A stretch of DNA of 64,000 nucleotides from Mycolicibacterium moriokaense (GCF_003201655.1 NZ_QJJU01000007.1:1-64000); one strand, 5' to 3'; shown: positions 53,747 through 63,443, counted from the stretch's first letter. The notes: generated by a model not told the origin, from the sequence alone. Program-made: numbers and translations.

Positions 53747-54160
53747 GTGTTGTCTCACTGGTGGGTGATTCCGCTCGGCATCGTCGGCGGACTCGTCCTG
53801 ATCTGGTTAGTCCTCGTGGCTGCTCTGTGGCTGACGAAACCCGGCGACTACGACATCAAGGAGGCCCTGCGGCTTCTTCCCGACCTGATCCGACTGATCA
53901 AACGCCTGGCCGCCGACCCTGACACACCGCGCGGCGTCCGGATCCGTCTCGCACTTCTGCTCGTGTATCTCGCACTGCCAATCGATCTGATTCCTGACTT
54001 TGTTCCGGTGATCGGTTATGCCGACGACGCGATCATCGTCGCGCTGGTGCTGCGCTCGGCGACGTGGCGTGCGGGGTCCGACGCCTTGGCCAAGCACTGG
54101 CCAGGCACGCCGGAGGGGCTGACCGCGCTGAAACGGCTGTGCCGATTGAACGATGAGTGA
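53747..54160 (+). CDS. DUF1232 (YkvA-like) membrane protein
   Basis: 137 residues. An N-terminal helix (GIVGGLVLIWLVLVAALWL) is followed by the DUF1232 signature (GVRIRLALLLVYLALPIDLIPDFVPVIGYADDAIIVALVLRS). GTG start. The family is uncharacterised. It follows the LysB-like gene by 37 bases. Confidence 0.85.
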   Translation: MLSHWWVIPLGIVGGLVLIWLVLVAALWLTKPGDYDIKEALRLLPDLIRLIKRLAADPDTPRGVRIRLALLLVYLALPIDLIPDFVPVIGYADDAIIVALVLRSATWRAGSDALAKHWPGTPEGLTALKRLCRLNDE

Positions 54161-54605
54161 ACGCCTGTGATCCAGCTAACACCGAGCCCATCATCGGCTG
54201 CCCGGAGCGAGCGGGCCGGGGCGGTGGGCGCGCGAACGTGTGCGGTCAGTGACTGGCGTCGGGAAGTTTGCTGTCGTGTCGGGTGTGATCTGCCGCTCAC
54301 TTTCGCCCGTGAAACATAAGAGCCGGGCATTTCACGGTCGGCGACGATCGATCATGAACCGATTGCCAGGAAGTCAAATAGCCATGTAATCAACGTAAAT
54401 TGAGTTGCCACACCAACATAACAACTGCATAACGAAGAGTTTCTTAAGCGCTGTCTGAGAGGTTTCGCCGAATTCGCGCGGATCTGCGAAGTCACGCGCT
54501 CGTAACGCAAACTTTCGTCGCTAAACTCGACCGAGATCGCGCCGTGCAGGCGCAGATAGACCTGGAATCTAGGGCCGGTGCATTCCAAGCCGGCGGAGGT
54601 ACCGA
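54161..54605. other. 445-bp intergenic region upstream of the YVTN gene
   Basis: No frame with convincing coding signal. Positions 54360-54460 are AT-rich for this genome and include ATGTAATCAACGTAAATTG, a likely promoter area. The YVTN gene has GGAGG 8 bases before its ATG. Confidence 0.4.
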
Positions 54606-55664
54606 ATGAATATGGCTAACTTTTTGATGCCTATGGGCACTCCTGATTCGCATGTGATTGACGAGGCGCATGTGGATCCGGACGTTGCTTCACTAGGCAC
54701 TGTTGCGATTCGTCGTGGCCCGATCGGCGATATCGCCGCGGGCGCCTCGGTCGTCGTCACCAACTACGGCGACGACAGCGTGTCGTTCGTCAACCCCGAC
54801 ACACTCGCCGTCGAGGACACCATCGGCGTCCCCGGCGAGCCGTTCGCGGTCGTCGTCTCCGATGACCGCGCCTATGTCAGCACCTCGTCGGCGACCTACG
54901 ACGCCGTGTCGGTCATTGACACCAACACCACGACAGTCCTCGCGACCTATCCGCTGGCCTTCGGCGTCACCGCCCTGGCCGTCAGCCCGGACGGCAAGCG
55001 TGTCTACGCAGGCCGGAATGGACATGACCACGTCGACGTCGCCGTTATCGACACCACCGCCGACCGCGTCGGCACCATTGACATCGCCACCGGGGCAGGC
55101 ATCGGAGTCGACGCCATCGCGGTCGATCCCACCGGTAAGCGGCTCTACGTCGCCACCACCGACGCCCGTGGTAGCCAGCTCGTCGTCGTTAATGCGGAGA
55201 CCGCCCGCGTCGACCGCAAGATTTGGGTCGGCTCGCCGATCCGCGACCTCGCCTTCGCCGACGGCACCGCATACGCCCTTACCTCGGATCGAGTCCGCGG
55301 CGGCGCCGTCACCGTCATCAACATGTCGACCAACCGGATCACCGACACCATCGAGCTCGGCATCGGTGCCCCAACGCAGATGACGCTGAGCCCCGACAAG
55401 ACCCGTGCGTACGTCGTCGACTACGACCACGTCGCGGTGCTGTGCACGCTGAGCCACGAGGTGGTGAACACCGTCACGGTTGACGCGCGGCCGTCGTGCG
55501 TCGCAGTGAGTTTCGATGGCGGTCGGCTCTATGTTGCCGACTACGCGGGCGATGTAAGCGCGTTCGCTGTCGCCTCGACCATGCCGCAGCTGTACTCGCA
55601 TTTCGGACCCGCCGACCAGATGGCGCTGCGCGCGCTTTGCGAGCTGGAGCCTGCGACGGTCTAG
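54606..55664 (+). CDS. YVTN/YncE-type beta-propeller protein
   Basis: 352 residues built from seven or so repeats of about 45 residues with the pattern (V)AVSPDGKRVY, AVDPTGKRLYVA, TLSPDKTRAYVVD and VSFDGGRLYVADY, typical of YVTN/YncE propellers. The N-terminus has no signal peptide, unusual for this family, so it may be cytosolic. The ATG follows GGAGG. It converges on the response regulator with a 4-base overlap of stops. Function unknown; such propellers bind proteins or nucleic acids. Confidence 0.82.
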   Translation: MNMANFLMPMGTPDSHVIDEAHVDPDVASLGTVAIRRGPIGDIAAGASVVVTNYGDDSVSFVNPDTLAVEDTIGVPGEPFAVVVSDDRAYVSTSSATYDAVSVIDTNTTTVLATYPLAFGVTALAVSPDGKRVYAGRNGHDHVDVAVIDTTADRVGTIDIATGAGIGVDAIAVDPTGKRLYVATTDARGSQLVVVNAETARVDRKIWVGSPIRDLAFADGTAYALTSDRVRGGAVTVINMSTNRITDTIELGIGAPTQMTLSPDKTRAYVVDYDHVAVLCTLSHEVVNTVTVDARPSCVAVSFDGGRLYVADYAGDVSAFAVASTMPQLYSHFGPADQMALRALCELEPATV

Positions 55665-56350
55665 CGCCAGGTGTAACGGGTTTTGGGCCGCCCCGCCTTG
55701 CCGTAGTCGGTGCGTCGTGTGAGCGTGCCCTCGTCGGCGAGCCGCTCGAGGTAGCGCCACGCCGTAACCCGCGAAACCCCGACCTGTTTGGCCACTTCGT
55801 CGGCTGTGATGCCATCGGCGGAATCCCTTACCGCGCGGGCGATCTCGTCGTTGGTGCCTGGCGCCGCGCCCTTCGGGGCAACGGACCGGTCCGCTGCGAC
55901 CCGCAGTTCGGCTAGTGCGCGATCGACCTCAGCCTGACTGGCCGCATCGGTGCCAGCAGGCAGGGCCTCGCGGTAGCGACGGTAGCGCTCAAGGCGGTCC
56001 CGGAACGCCGCGAAGGTGAACGGCTTGAGCAGATACGCCAGCGCCCCGTGGCCAACCGCCGCGCGGACCATCTCCAGGTCGCGTTCGGATGTGATCGCAA
56101 TGATGTCGGGCGCCGGGCGCAGACCCGACAGTCCCGACGCCAACGTGATCCCACTGGCGTCGGGGAGCCCGATGTCCAGCAGTACCAAGTCGACTGGCGA
56201 TTCTGTCGTCGCTGCCTCGGAAGCGGCGCGCATCGCATCGCGTGCAGTATGCGCGACCGCCGCCACCGAAAACCCCGGTAGCCGACCAAGATACGTGCGA
56301 TGCGCTTCGGCGATCAACGGCTCGTCCTCGACGATCAGCACACTGATCAC
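55661..56350 (-). CDS. CitB/DcuR-type response regulator
   Basis: 229 residues: a receiver domain with Asp59 (VDLVLLDIGLPDASG) and a C-terminal helix-turn-helix (SADGITADEVAKQVGVSRVTAWRYLERLADEGTLTRR) of the DpiA/DcuR class. The GTG start overlaps the sensor kinase stop by 4 bases. Partners of this class control C4-dicarboxylate or citrate uptake, and a DctA transporter lies at 59009. Confidence 0.9.
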   Translation of the reverse strand: MISVLIVEDEPLIAEAHRTYLGRLPGFSVAAVAHTARDAMRAASEAATTESPVDLVLLDIGLPDASGITLASGLSGLRPAPDIIAITSERDLEMVRAAVGHGALAYLLKPFTFAAFRDRLERYRRYREALPAGTDAASQAEVDRALAELRVAADRSVAPKGAAPGTNDEIARAVRDSADGITADEVAKQVGVSRVTAWRYLERLADEGTLTRRTDYGKAGRPKTRYTWR

Positions 56351-57906
56351 GATGTCACCGTCACCGTAACGACCGATCCGTAGCTGACGTCTGCGCTCAA
56401 CGTGCCGTTGTGGCGCTTGACCACCTGCGCAACCAGCGCGAGCCCCAACCCGTGATGGTCGGAGTCGCCCTTCGTCGAATAGCCGCGCTGCATGGCCCTC
56501 TCGAATGTGGCGGCGTCCATGCCGGGACCGCTGTCGGCCACCTGGATCGACAGTGTGCCGTCGTCCTGGCTGACGGTCACCTCGACCCACGGGTTTTCGC
56601 GGTCGCAGGCGTCCATCGCATTATCGATCAGGTTGCCAAGCACGGTCACCATCTCCTGGCCGGACAGCGCGAGATCGTCGACGTTCGACGGGAGATGTGT
56701 CTCCTCGGTGACGGTCAACTCGATGCCGCGTTCGTCGGCCTGGGCGGTCTTACCGAGCAGCAGCGCGACCAGCGCCGGCTCACCGACGGCGCTGGACAGT
56801 CGGTCGACCAATTGTTGCGACAGCTCGAGCTCGTTGGTGGCGAACTTCACCGCTTCCTCGGCGCGGCCCATCTCGACCATCGTCACGATGGTGTGCAGCT
56901 TGTTGGCCGCCTCGTGCGCCTGCGATCGCAACGTGTCGGTCAGTACCTTCAGCGAGCTGAGTTCGCCAAGTGCGCCTTGCAATTCGGTGCGGTCGCGGAT
57001 GGTCACTACTTCCGATGATGAAGTGTCGCGCTTCTTCTCGTATTGCACGGGGGAGCGGTTGACCACCAACACGCGGTCGTCGGTGACGTGAACCTCGTCG
57101 CGCGCTCCCGGGTTGTATGTGCGCAGGAATTCGGGCAGATCGGACGGCTCGACAGGGCCGGGCGGCAGCGCGAGCAGCCTGCGGGCCTCGTCGTTGGCCA
57201 GCGCAACGCCGTTGCGGTCCAACACGATCAGCCCCTCGGACACCGAATGCAGGATCGCGTCGTGGTGCTCGTACATCACCCGCAGCTCGTCGGGTCGCAG
57301 TCCGTGGGTCTGCCGCAACAGTCGGCGCCGGATCGCCCATACCCCAACCAGTGCGACGGCCAGCGCGGCGACACTGACCGCGACGATGATGGGCACCTGC
57401 GAGCGCCATCGGTCGGCGAGGCTCTGCTGCAGGATGCCCGCGGACACCAGCCCGACGATGCGGCCGGACTCGTTGCGCACGGGCGCCACGGCTCGGATCG
57501 ACGGCCCGAGGGTGCCGGTGTAGACCTCGCTGAACGTCTCACCACGCAGCGCGGGCTCGATGGTGCCGATGTATTTCCCGCCGATCTGGTTCGGGTCGGT
57601 GTGGGTGAATCGCGTCCGGTCGGGCGCCATGATCGTGATGAACGCGATCTGGGTGTTGGATCGGACGGCCTCGGTGACAGGCTGTAAAACCGCTGTCGCC
57701 CTTCCGGATTCGATGGCGGCTGCTGTCGACGGTGCGTCCGCGAGAGCTGTGGCGATGCTGATGACCTGCTCACGCGCCGCGGCGTCGCCGTCGCGGCTGG
57801 CGTCGAACAGCGCCAGCGCACTACCGGCCAGCACCACCACCGCGATCACCAGGATCTGCAGGGCGATCGCCTGGCCGGCTAGTGAGCGGGGCCACCACCT
57901 GCTCAC
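56347..57906 (-). CDS. CitA/DcuS-type sensor histidine kinase
   Basis: About 519 residues from GTG 57906 (VSRWWPRSLAGQ); an ATG at 57957 would add 17. Two membrane helices (about 12-32 and 170-190) flank a periplasmic PDC/sCache sensor (DAPSTAAAIESGRATAVLQPVTEAVRSNTQIAFITIMAPD). A PAS domain (about 210-300), SPOB-like dimerisation helix with the His in RSQAHEAANKLHTI, and HATPase (DNAMDACDRENP, DSGPGMD, GLGLALV) follow. It is predicted to sense a small carboxylate outside the cell and signal to the regulator it overlaps. Confidence 0.88.
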   Translation of the reverse strand: MSRWWPRSLAGQAIALQILVIAVVVLAGSALALFDASRDGDAAAREQVISIATALADAPSTAAAIESGRATAVLQPVTEAVRSNTQIAFITIMAPDRTRFTHTDPNQIGGKYIGTIEPALRGETFSEVYTGTLGPSIRAVAPVRNESGRIVGLVSAGILQQSLADRWRSQVPIIVAVSVAALAVALVGVWAIRRRLLRQTHGLRPDELRVMYEHHDAILHSVSEGLIVLDRNGVALANDEARRLLALPPGPVEPSDLPEFLRTYNPGARDEVHVTDDRVLVVNRSPVQYEKKRDTSSSEVVTIRDRTELQGALGELSSLKVLTDTLRSQAHEAANKLHTIVTMVEMGRAEEAVKFATNELELSQQLVDRLSSAVGEPALVALLLGKTAQADERGIELTVTEETHLPSNVDDLALSGQEMVTVLGNLIDNAMDACDRENPWVEVTVSQDDGTLSIQVADSGPGMDAATFERAMQRGYSTKGDSDHHGLGLALVAQVVKRHNGTLSADVSYGSVVTVTVTS

Positions 57907-58078
57907 GCGACGCTTACACCCATCCCGGAGCCCGCATCCATCGGAACATGGGTTCATCTTCTCTGCCGACGCCCATGACATCGGCCGATCGCGAAGAATC
58001 GGCCTGGCTCGTGACAAGCTGCGCATATGTGGCCACATCCGCTGCCGCCTGGCTGGTACCCAGAAGGGAACACACGCG

Positions 58079-58345
58079 ATGAGCACCACCTCCATCGGCA
58101 AACGGTTCGCCGCGACCACCCTGCTATCCAGTGCTCTAGCGCTCGCCGGCCTGGGAATGGCGACAGGTATCGCGCAAGCTGACCCCAACCCTGTTTCCGC
58201 ACCAGGAATCACAAACGACATAAAAATCGGAAACAGAAGCCAGTTCGTACAGAGCGGCGACCAACAGGCTCCCCCGAGCAGCCAAATGGGGCGCCCCCAG
58301 ACTCTGGTCTTCAAGATCGGAAGGTTCGTCATTTCAAACGGTTAG
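58079..58345 (+). CDS. Small secreted protein
   Basis: 88 residues with a signal peptide (GKRFAATTLLSSALALAGLGMATGIAQA-D) and a 50-residue Pro/Gln/Ser-rich mature part without cysteines. AAGGGA lies 10 bases before the ATG. Divergent from the sensor kinase. Function unknown. Confidence 0.65.
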   Translation: MSTTSIGKRFAATTLLSSALALAGLGMATGIAQADPNPVSAPGITNDIKIGNRSQFVQSGDQQAPPSSQMGRPQTLVFKIGRFVISNG

Positions 58346-58513
58346 GTCTCCGTTGCCAGCGCATCCACACGAAGCTTCCTGAACGGTCGGCCTCAAGTGG
58401 AGGTTGACGGCGGGGTGGCCGGTCGAAATTGTCGGCAGCCCGAAACCCTCCACCCCAGGACGTTGGGTGCTGGGACTTGAAATGTCAGTCTGCGCTCGCG
58501 CGTTCATGCGGGC

Positions 58514-58894
58514 ATGATGCGCTCACCCGACGAGGTGGTCACGAGATCCCGCGCGCTGTGGTCCAAGCCGGATCTCGACGAAATCGCCAGCTGCTTCACC
58601 GAAGACGCGGTATACCGCAACATCCCACCGACGCCCTCGGTAGAGGGTCGAGAAGCCATCAGAGAGTTCATTGCCGAGTTCTTGGCGACGCTGGACGGCA
58701 TTGACTTCATCGTGCATCGGCAGATCACCGACCACGGTGTCGTGATGCATGAACGTACCGACGTGCTGCGCCGCAAGGACGGTGTCGAGATATCGGTGCC
58801 CATCATGGGTGTCATCGAAATCGCCGACGGCAAGATCGCAACATGGCGGGACTACTTCGACACGGCCATCGCCAGCGCCTTCAGCAGCGAGTAA
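58514..58894 (+). CDS. Limonene-1,2-epoxide hydrolase-like (SnoaL fold) protein
   Basis: 126 residues with the LEH cone fold. The catalytic Arg-x-Asp is R81/D83 (ERTDVL) and the second Asp is D113 (WRDYFD), so the LEH triad is intact. LEHs open epoxides by one-step water attack. M. tuberculosis EphG is a related protein. The ATG at 58514 is followed directly by another at 58517. It is upstream of, and on the same strand as, dctA. Confidence 0.82.
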   Translation: MMRSPDEVVTRSRALWSKPDLDEIASCFTEDAVYRNIPPTPSVEGREAIREFIAEFLATLDGIDFIVHRQITDHGVVMHERTDVLRRKDGVEISVPIMGVIEIADGKIATWRDYFDTAIASAFSSE

Positions 58895-59008
58895 CCCACC
58901 TAGCGGGACCGCTTGCGCGAACTTTATGAACTAAAACGTGACCTGGCTCACGTCCTCGCCGAACATCCTTGCAGACCACATTTGGATTTCGACGTTGGAG
59001 GAACAGCC

Positions 59009-60394
59009 ATGGCAACCCTGGAAAGGCCCCCGGTACCCGATCCGCCGGCGCCGCCGCGCCGCGATCGCACCCATTGGCTGTACATTGCAGTCGTCGTTGC
59101 AGTGCTGCTCGGCATCGCCGTCGGCCTACTTGCCCCTGGGGTCGGCAAGAGCGTTGGCGTGCTCGGCACGATGTTCGTCAGCCTGATCAAGATGATGATC
59201 GTGCCGGTCATCTTCTGCACGATCGTGCTTGGCATCGGTTCGGTTCGTAAAGCCGCCACTGTCGGCAAGGTCGGCGGCCTCGCGTTCGTCTACTTCCTGG
59301 TGATGTCCACATTCGCACTCGCGATCGGCCTGCTTGTTGGCAACCTGATCCACCCCGGCAGCGGCATGCACCTGACCCCGAGCACGGCAAGCAAGGGTGC
59401 AGAACTGGCCGAAACGGCGCATGAGTCCGGCGGACTGATGGACTTCATTCAGCACATCATTCCGAAGACACTGTTCTCATCGGTGACGGACGGCAACGTG
59501 CTGCAGGCGCTGTTTGTTGCGCTTCTCGTCGGTTTCGCCCTGCAGGCGATGGGCGGCGCGGGCCAGCCGATCCTGCGCGGCATCGAGCACCTGCAGAAGC
59601 TGGTCTTCAAGGTCCTCGTGATGATCCTGTGGCTCGCCCCGATCGGCGCGTTCGGCGCGATCGCCAACGTCGTCGGCCAGGCCGGCTGGTCCGCAGTCAC
59701 CCAGCTGCTGACGCTGATGCTCGCCTTCTACATCACCTGCGTGGTGTTCGTGTTCGGTGTGCTCGGCTCGCTGCTGCGTGCGGTGTCGGGCGTCTCGATC
59801 TTCAAGCTGGTGCGCTACCTCGCCCGCGAGTACCTGCTGATCTTCTCGACCTCCTCGTCGGAGTCGGCACTGCCGCGGTTGATCGCCAAGATGGAGCACC
59901 TCGGCGTCGACCGCAGCACCGTCGGCGTCGTGGTCCCGACCGGCTACTCGTTCAATCTGGACGGCACCGCGATCTACCTGACCATGGCCTCGTTGTTCAT
60001 CGCCGACGCGATGGGCAGCCCGCTGTCGGTCGGTCAGCAGATCGGTCTGCTGGTGTTCATGATGGTGGCGTCCAAGGGCGCGGCCGGTGTGACCGGCGCC
60101 GGGCTGGCCACCCTGGCAGGCGGCCTGCAGAGCCACCGTCCCGATCTGCTCGACGGTGTCGGCCTGATCGTCGGTATCGACCGGTTCATGTCCGAGGCCC
60201 GCGCGGTCACGAACTTCTCCGGTAACGCGGTGGCGACGGTGCTCGTCGGATCTTGGACCAAGACGATCGATCGCGACAAGGTGAACGCCGTTCTGGGTGG
60301 AGAGGACCCGTTCGACGAACTCACCATGGTCGACGATGATCGCACCCCGCGTGCCGAAGAGCCGGCGCAGGAGCGAATCCCTGTGCCGTCGTAG
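59009..60394 (+). CDS. dctA: C4-dicarboxylate:cation symporter DctA
   Basis: 461 residues, DAACS family. Helices include VGVLGTMFVSLIKMMIVPVIFCTIVLGIG. Substrate-binding motifs are SSSESALPRLI and the conserved SFNLDGTAIYLTM, and helix 8 ends with NFSGNAVATVLVGSWT. It takes up succinate, malate and fumarate. ATG 59009 follows GGAGGAAC. The CitA/DcuS-type system at 55661-57906 is the likely regulator. A strong terminator follows at 60407-60442. Confidence 0.95.
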   Translation: MATLERPPVPDPPAPPRRDRTHWLYIAVVVAVLLGIAVGLLAPGVGKSVGVLGTMFVSLIKMMIVPVIFCTIVLGIGSVRKAATVGKVGGLAFVYFLVMSTFALAIGLLVGNLIHPGSGMHLTPSTASKGAELAETAHESGGLMDFIQHIIPKTLFSSVTDGNVLQALFVALLVGFALQAMGGAGQPILRGIEHLQKLVFKVLVMILWLAPIGAFGAIANVVGQAGWSAVTQLLTLMLAFYITCVVFVFGVLGSLLRAVSGVSIFKLVRYLAREYLLIFSTSSSESALPRLIAKMEHLGVDRSTVGVVVPTGYSFNLDGTAIYLTMASLFIADAMGSPLSVGQQIGLLVFMMVASKGAAGVTGAGLATLAGGLQSHRPDLLDGVGLIVGIDRFMSEARAVTNFSGNAVATVLVGSWTKTIDRDKVNAVLGGEDPFDELTMVDDDRTPRAEEPAQERIPVPS

Positions 60395-60406
60395 GGCGCG
60401 CGAAGG

Positions 60407-60442
60407 AAAGACCCGGCCGAAACCCCCCGCGGCCGGGTCTTT
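60407..60442 (+). terminator. Rho-independent terminator after dctA
   Basis: AAAGACCCGGCCG pairs with CGGCCGGGTCTTT around a short C-rich loop; the 3' arm ends in TTT followed by CTCTGT. Confidence 0.9.
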
Positions 60443-60542
60443 CTCTGTCTGGCGAAAGTTTTTGAGATTCCTTTGAACCCCCTGTGACCTCTGCCCGTTG
60501 AACCGGCTGACATCGACAAAACGGAAAGAACGGAGGCCCGCC

Positions 60543-60863
60543 ATGCGTGCCACACTGCTCACACTTATCGCGTTGGCCGCTGGCGCTTGCGGATTGATCC
60601 TCGCTCCCGCAGGTACCGCCTCGGCAGCCGACTCAGCCGTAGCCACCATCGGCATATTGGAAGCCCAAGGCTTCGACGTGAAGATCGACCGCATCGGGAG
60701 CGCGCCGCTCTCGGAATGCGTGGTTACCAACGTGCGAAACCCAAGGGAGCGAACCGAATTCGTCCCGGTGATCGGAGGACGCAACCGCGGCGGAGAGCGC
60801 GACTTCGTTCCCGTCGTCGTGGATCGTACCGTCACTGTGTCGTTGGACTGCTCTCGTCGCTGA
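60543..60863 (+). CDS. Small secreted two-cysteine protein (family member 2)
   Basis: 106 residues. A signal peptide (ATLLTLIALAAGACGLILAPAGTASA-A) is followed by VATIGILEAQGFDVKIDRIG, APLSECVVTNVRNPRE and a C-terminal VSLDCSRR. It is the same family as the proteins at 25502 and 60919, with both cysteines conserved. GGAGG lies 7 bases before the ATG. It converges with its neighbour and closest paralog at 60919-61230, a likely inverted duplication. Function unknown. Confidence 0.8.
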   Translation: MRATLLTLIALAAGACGLILAPAGTASAADSAVATIGILEAQGFDVKIDRIGSAPLSECVVTNVRNPRERTEFVPVIGGRNRGGERDFVPVVVDRTVTVSLDCSRR

Positions 60864-60918
60864 CACTGAGCAAGGGCCTGACCGGTGAGATCCGGCCGGG
60901 CCCTTCGCTATTCGCTGA

Positions 60919-61230
60919 TCAGCCTGAGCAGTTGAGAGTCACCGAAATCGACTGGCTGGTGACAACTTGCACCAGCACGCGGTCGCCATCCCTGCCTGGC
61001 CCGTTGTACGGCACCCACTGCTTGACCTGCTGGGGGTTCCTGACGTTGGTCACGACGCATTGGTCGAGAGGTGCCGTGCCGATCCGATCGATATTGACCG
61101 TGTAGCCCTCGCTTTGCAGCCGGCTGATCACCTGCTGGGCCGTTTCCTCGGCTGACGCGAGGCCCGCAGGGGCGGCGATCGCTCCGCACACACCCACAAC
61201 TACGGCGGCAAGCATGAACTTTGTCCACAT
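60919..61230 (-). CDS. Small secreted two-cysteine protein (family member 3)
   Basis: 103 residues from ATG 61230, chosen because GGGAGG lies 7 bases upstream. The signal peptide (WTKFMLAAVVVGVCGAIAAPAGLASA-E) is followed by QVISRLQSEGYTVNIDRIGTA, PLDQCVVTNVRNPQQ and TLNCSG. It is the closest paralog of the protein at 60543; both share APL(S/D)-x-CVVTNVRNP. Function unknown. Confidence 0.8.
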   Translation of the reverse strand: MWTKFMLAAVVVGVCGAIAAPAGLASAEETAQQVISRLQSEGYTVNIDRIGTAPLDQCVVTNVRNPQQVKQWVPYNGPGRDGDRVLVQVVTSQSISVTLNCSG

Positions 61231-61366
61231 GGCCGCACCTCCCGTCATCGTCTACATCAATAGTCCTCCACATCAACCGCCGGGGCGACCGAATTGGTCC
61301 CCGGACGCGCGCGAGCAGCCACAGGCGCCACAGCAGCACCGTCAAACCTCGCATGGTGCTCGTTCA

Positions 61367-61396
61367 AAACGTGGTCCCGCATGCGGGACCACGTTT
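61367..61396. terminator. 30-bp perfect palindrome
   Basis: AAACGTGGTCCCGC meets its exact complement with GCATGC at the centre. It lies after the thiolase stop on the minus strand and is flanked by T/A runs, so it is most likely its terminator. A dimeric regulator site is the alternative. Confidence 0.6.
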
Positions 61397-61439
61397 GAGC
61401 AGATCCATATGGTTCAAACGCGGGGACGCGCCGACCGTC

Positions 61440-62630
61440 CTACCGCTCGGCGCGCTGGTACGCGGTGACTACAGCTGCCCCGCCGAGCCCGATGTTGTGC
61501 TGCAGGGCGGCGCTGACGTTATCCACCTGTCGCTTATCGGCGGTGCCGCGCAGCTGCCACGTCAGCTCGGCGCACTGCGCCAGGCCCGTCGCGCCAAGCG
61601 GATGGCCCTTCGAGATCAGCCCGCCGGACGGGTTGACTACCCACCGGCCGCCGTAGGTGGTGTCGTTGTTGTCGACCAGCTTCGGTGCCTCGCCCTCGCC
61701 GCACAAGCCAAGCGCCTCATAGAGCAGCAGCTCGTTGGCGGAGAAGCAGTCGTGCAGCTCGATCACCTGGAAGTCGGTCGGCCCGAGCCCGGACTGGTCG
61801 TAAACCTTCTGTGCGGCTTGGACATTCATGTCATAGCCGATGAGGTTCTTGGCGCTGCCGTCGAATGTGCTGTCGAAGTCGCTGGTCATCGCCTGCCCGA
61901 CAATCTCCACGGCCTGGCCTGCCAGCCCGTGCTTGTCGACGAACGCTTCGCTGGCCACGATCGCCGCGCCGGAGCCGTCGGACGTCGGTGAGCACTGCAG
62001 CTTGGTCAGCGGATCGGAGATCATCTTGGCCGCCAGGATGTCCTCGAGGCTGTACTCCTCCTGGAACTGTGCAAACGGGTTGTTCACCGAATGCTTGTGG
62101 TTCTTGTACCCGATCTTCGCGAAATGCTCTGCGGTGGTGCCGTATTGACGCATGTGCTCGCGTCCAGCTGCGCCGAACATCCACGGCGCAACCGGGAATG
62201 CGAACTCGTCTATTTCGGCCAACGCCTTGACGTGCTTCCCCATCGGGGATTCGCGGTCCTCGGCGCCGCCCTGGAGCGGGCCCGGCTGCATCTTCTCGAA
62301 ACCGAGCGCGATCGCACACTCGGCCAGGCCGCCGCGGATCGTCTGCGCCGCAAGGAACAGTGCCGTCGAACCCGTCGAGCAATTGTTGTTCACGTTCGCG
62401 ATCGGGATGCCGGTCATGCCGAGCTCGTAGAGCGCCCGGTTCCCCGATGTCGAGTCGCCAGTGACGTACCCGACGAAGCCCTGCTCCACCTCGGAGAAGT
62501 CGATGCCCGCGTCCTTGAGTGCATTGGTACCGGATTCGCGCGCCATGTCTGGATAGTCCCAGCCCTCGCGGCGGCCCGGCTTCTCGAACTTCGTCATCCC
62601 CACGCCGACGACGTAAACCTTGTTTGGCAT
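61440..62630 (-). CDS. Lipid-transfer-protein-type thiolase (Ltp/SCP-x-like)
   Basis: 396 residues from ATG 62630 ([19 protein letters not shown]). The thiolase fold has nucleophile Cys84 (NNNCSTGST), the HDCFSANE block and the C-terminal [20 protein letters not shown] with the catalytic His. The second-half Cys of ordinary thiolases is not seen, as expected for SCP-x/Ltp types. Such proteins act in sterol or branched side-chain degradation, often with a MaoC-like partner that is absent here. A specific pathway cannot be assigned. Confidence 0.88.
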   Translation of the reverse strand: MPNKVYVVGVGMTKFEKPGRREGWDYPDMARESGTNALKDAGIDFSEVEQGFVGYVTGDSTSGNRALYELGMTGIPIANVNNNCSTGSTALFLAAQTIRGGLAECAIALGFEKMQPGPLQGGAEDRESPMGKHVKALAEIDEFAFPVAPWMFGAAGREHMRQYGTTAEHFAKIGYKNHKHSVNNPFAQFQEEYSLEDILAAKMISDPLTKLQCSPTSDGSGAAIVASEAFVDKHGLAGQAVEIVGQAMTSDFDSTFDGSAKNLIGYDMNVQAAQKVYDQSGLGPTDFQVIELHDCFSANELLLYEALGLCGEGEAPKLVDNNDTTYGGRWVVNPSGGLISKGHPLGATGLAQCAELTWQLRGTADKRQVDNVSAALQHNIGLGGAAVVTAYQRAER

Positions 62631-62695
62631 CGCACTGTCCCTTCGCTGTTCCTGCGATCGACAGAAACACAAAGCGAGCGAACTGTCTAGATGCC

Positions 62696-63031
62696 CTAAC
62701 GCGTGACGGCGCGGTGATGCCAGGCGGCGTATCCGCCTGCCAGGTAGTGGACGCGGTCGTAGCCGAGGTGGCTGAGCTGCTCGGCAGCAGAGATGGCGCG
62801 CTGCGCCGAGACGCTGCACAGCACGATTTCGCGATGGCGGTCGGTGAGCTGGTCCGCGATGGTGGCGGGGTCGATGAGCAACGCTCCTGTGATGCTGCCC
62901 TGGTGGCGGGCCACCTGCGGGCGGATGTCGACTAGTAGCGCACCCGCGCCGTGACGGCGCCGCGCGGTCGCCGCCGAGATGGGGCGTGGCATCGCGAGGC
63001 GTTCGGTGTTGTCGTTGAGCGAAGTGTTCAT
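62696..63031 (-). CDS. Single-domain rhodanese-like protein
   Basis: 111 residues with [24 protein letters not shown] and a catalytic-loop Cys72 in LCSVSAQRA, then YLAGGYAAW. The loop is CSVSAQR, a usual rhodanese active-site length. Rhodaneses move sulfane sulfur, for example from thiosulfate. It is upstream of the thiolase with 65 bases between; co-transcription is possible. Confidence 0.85.
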   Translation of the reverse strand: MNTSLNDNTERLAMPRPISAATARRRHGAGALLVDIRPQVARHQGSITGALLIDPATIADQLTDRHREIVLCSVSAQRAISAAEQLSHLGYDRVHYLAGGYAAWHHRAVTR

Positions 63032-63101
63032 GGTCGTTGATCTCTGTGGTGGTGGCGCGGGGACCCCGCCGCCGCAGCGGGGCCCCCGCAGAGGGGAGGG
63101 T

Positions 63102-63443
63102 TTATTTGAAGTAGCCGGTGTACTCGGGGCAGTAGACGTTCACCGAGGCGACCACGAAGACGGCGGCCTGATGGGTGGTCAGGTCCGTGTTGTCGAGGAT
63201 CTCCTGGCCGAGATCCACTGGCTTGGCGCCGCCGTCCAGGGAGCTGCATACGTAATGAGCGTTGGAGATGGCGGCCTTGGCGGTGTCGTACGTGATGCCC
63301 TCGCTGGTGATCTCGGTCAGGAACGCGTCATCGGTCGAGCTGACGGCGCCGGCGGTGCCCGCGGCAGCAACTGCGGCAAGCCCAAGGGCTCCTGCGACGA
63401 GCGCGGTGCCGGCGAACTTGGTGATGCGATTCGAGGCGAACAT
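63102..63443 (-). CDS. DUF732-family secreted protein
   Basis: 113 residues. A signal peptide (ITKFAGTALVAGALGLAAVAAAGTAGA-V) precedes the DUF732 core DDAFLTEITSEGITYDTAKAAISNAHYVCSSLDGG ... VASVNVYCPEYTGYFK with two cysteines. GGAGT precedes the ATG. Second DUF732 gene of the window, on the opposite strand from the first (31601). Function unknown. Confidence 0.85.
   Translation of the reverse strand: MFASNRITKFAGTALVAGALGLAAVAAAGTAGAVSSTDDAFLTEITSEGITYDTAKAAISNAHYVCSSLDGGAKPVDLGQEILDNTDLTTHQAAVFVVASVNVYCPEYTGYFK

Noticed and set aside
57957..58332. Long N-terminal extension of the sensor kinase
   Set aside because: The extra sequence overlaps the divergent secreted-protein gene and its signal peptide, and kinase homologs begin at the WPRSLAGQ region.
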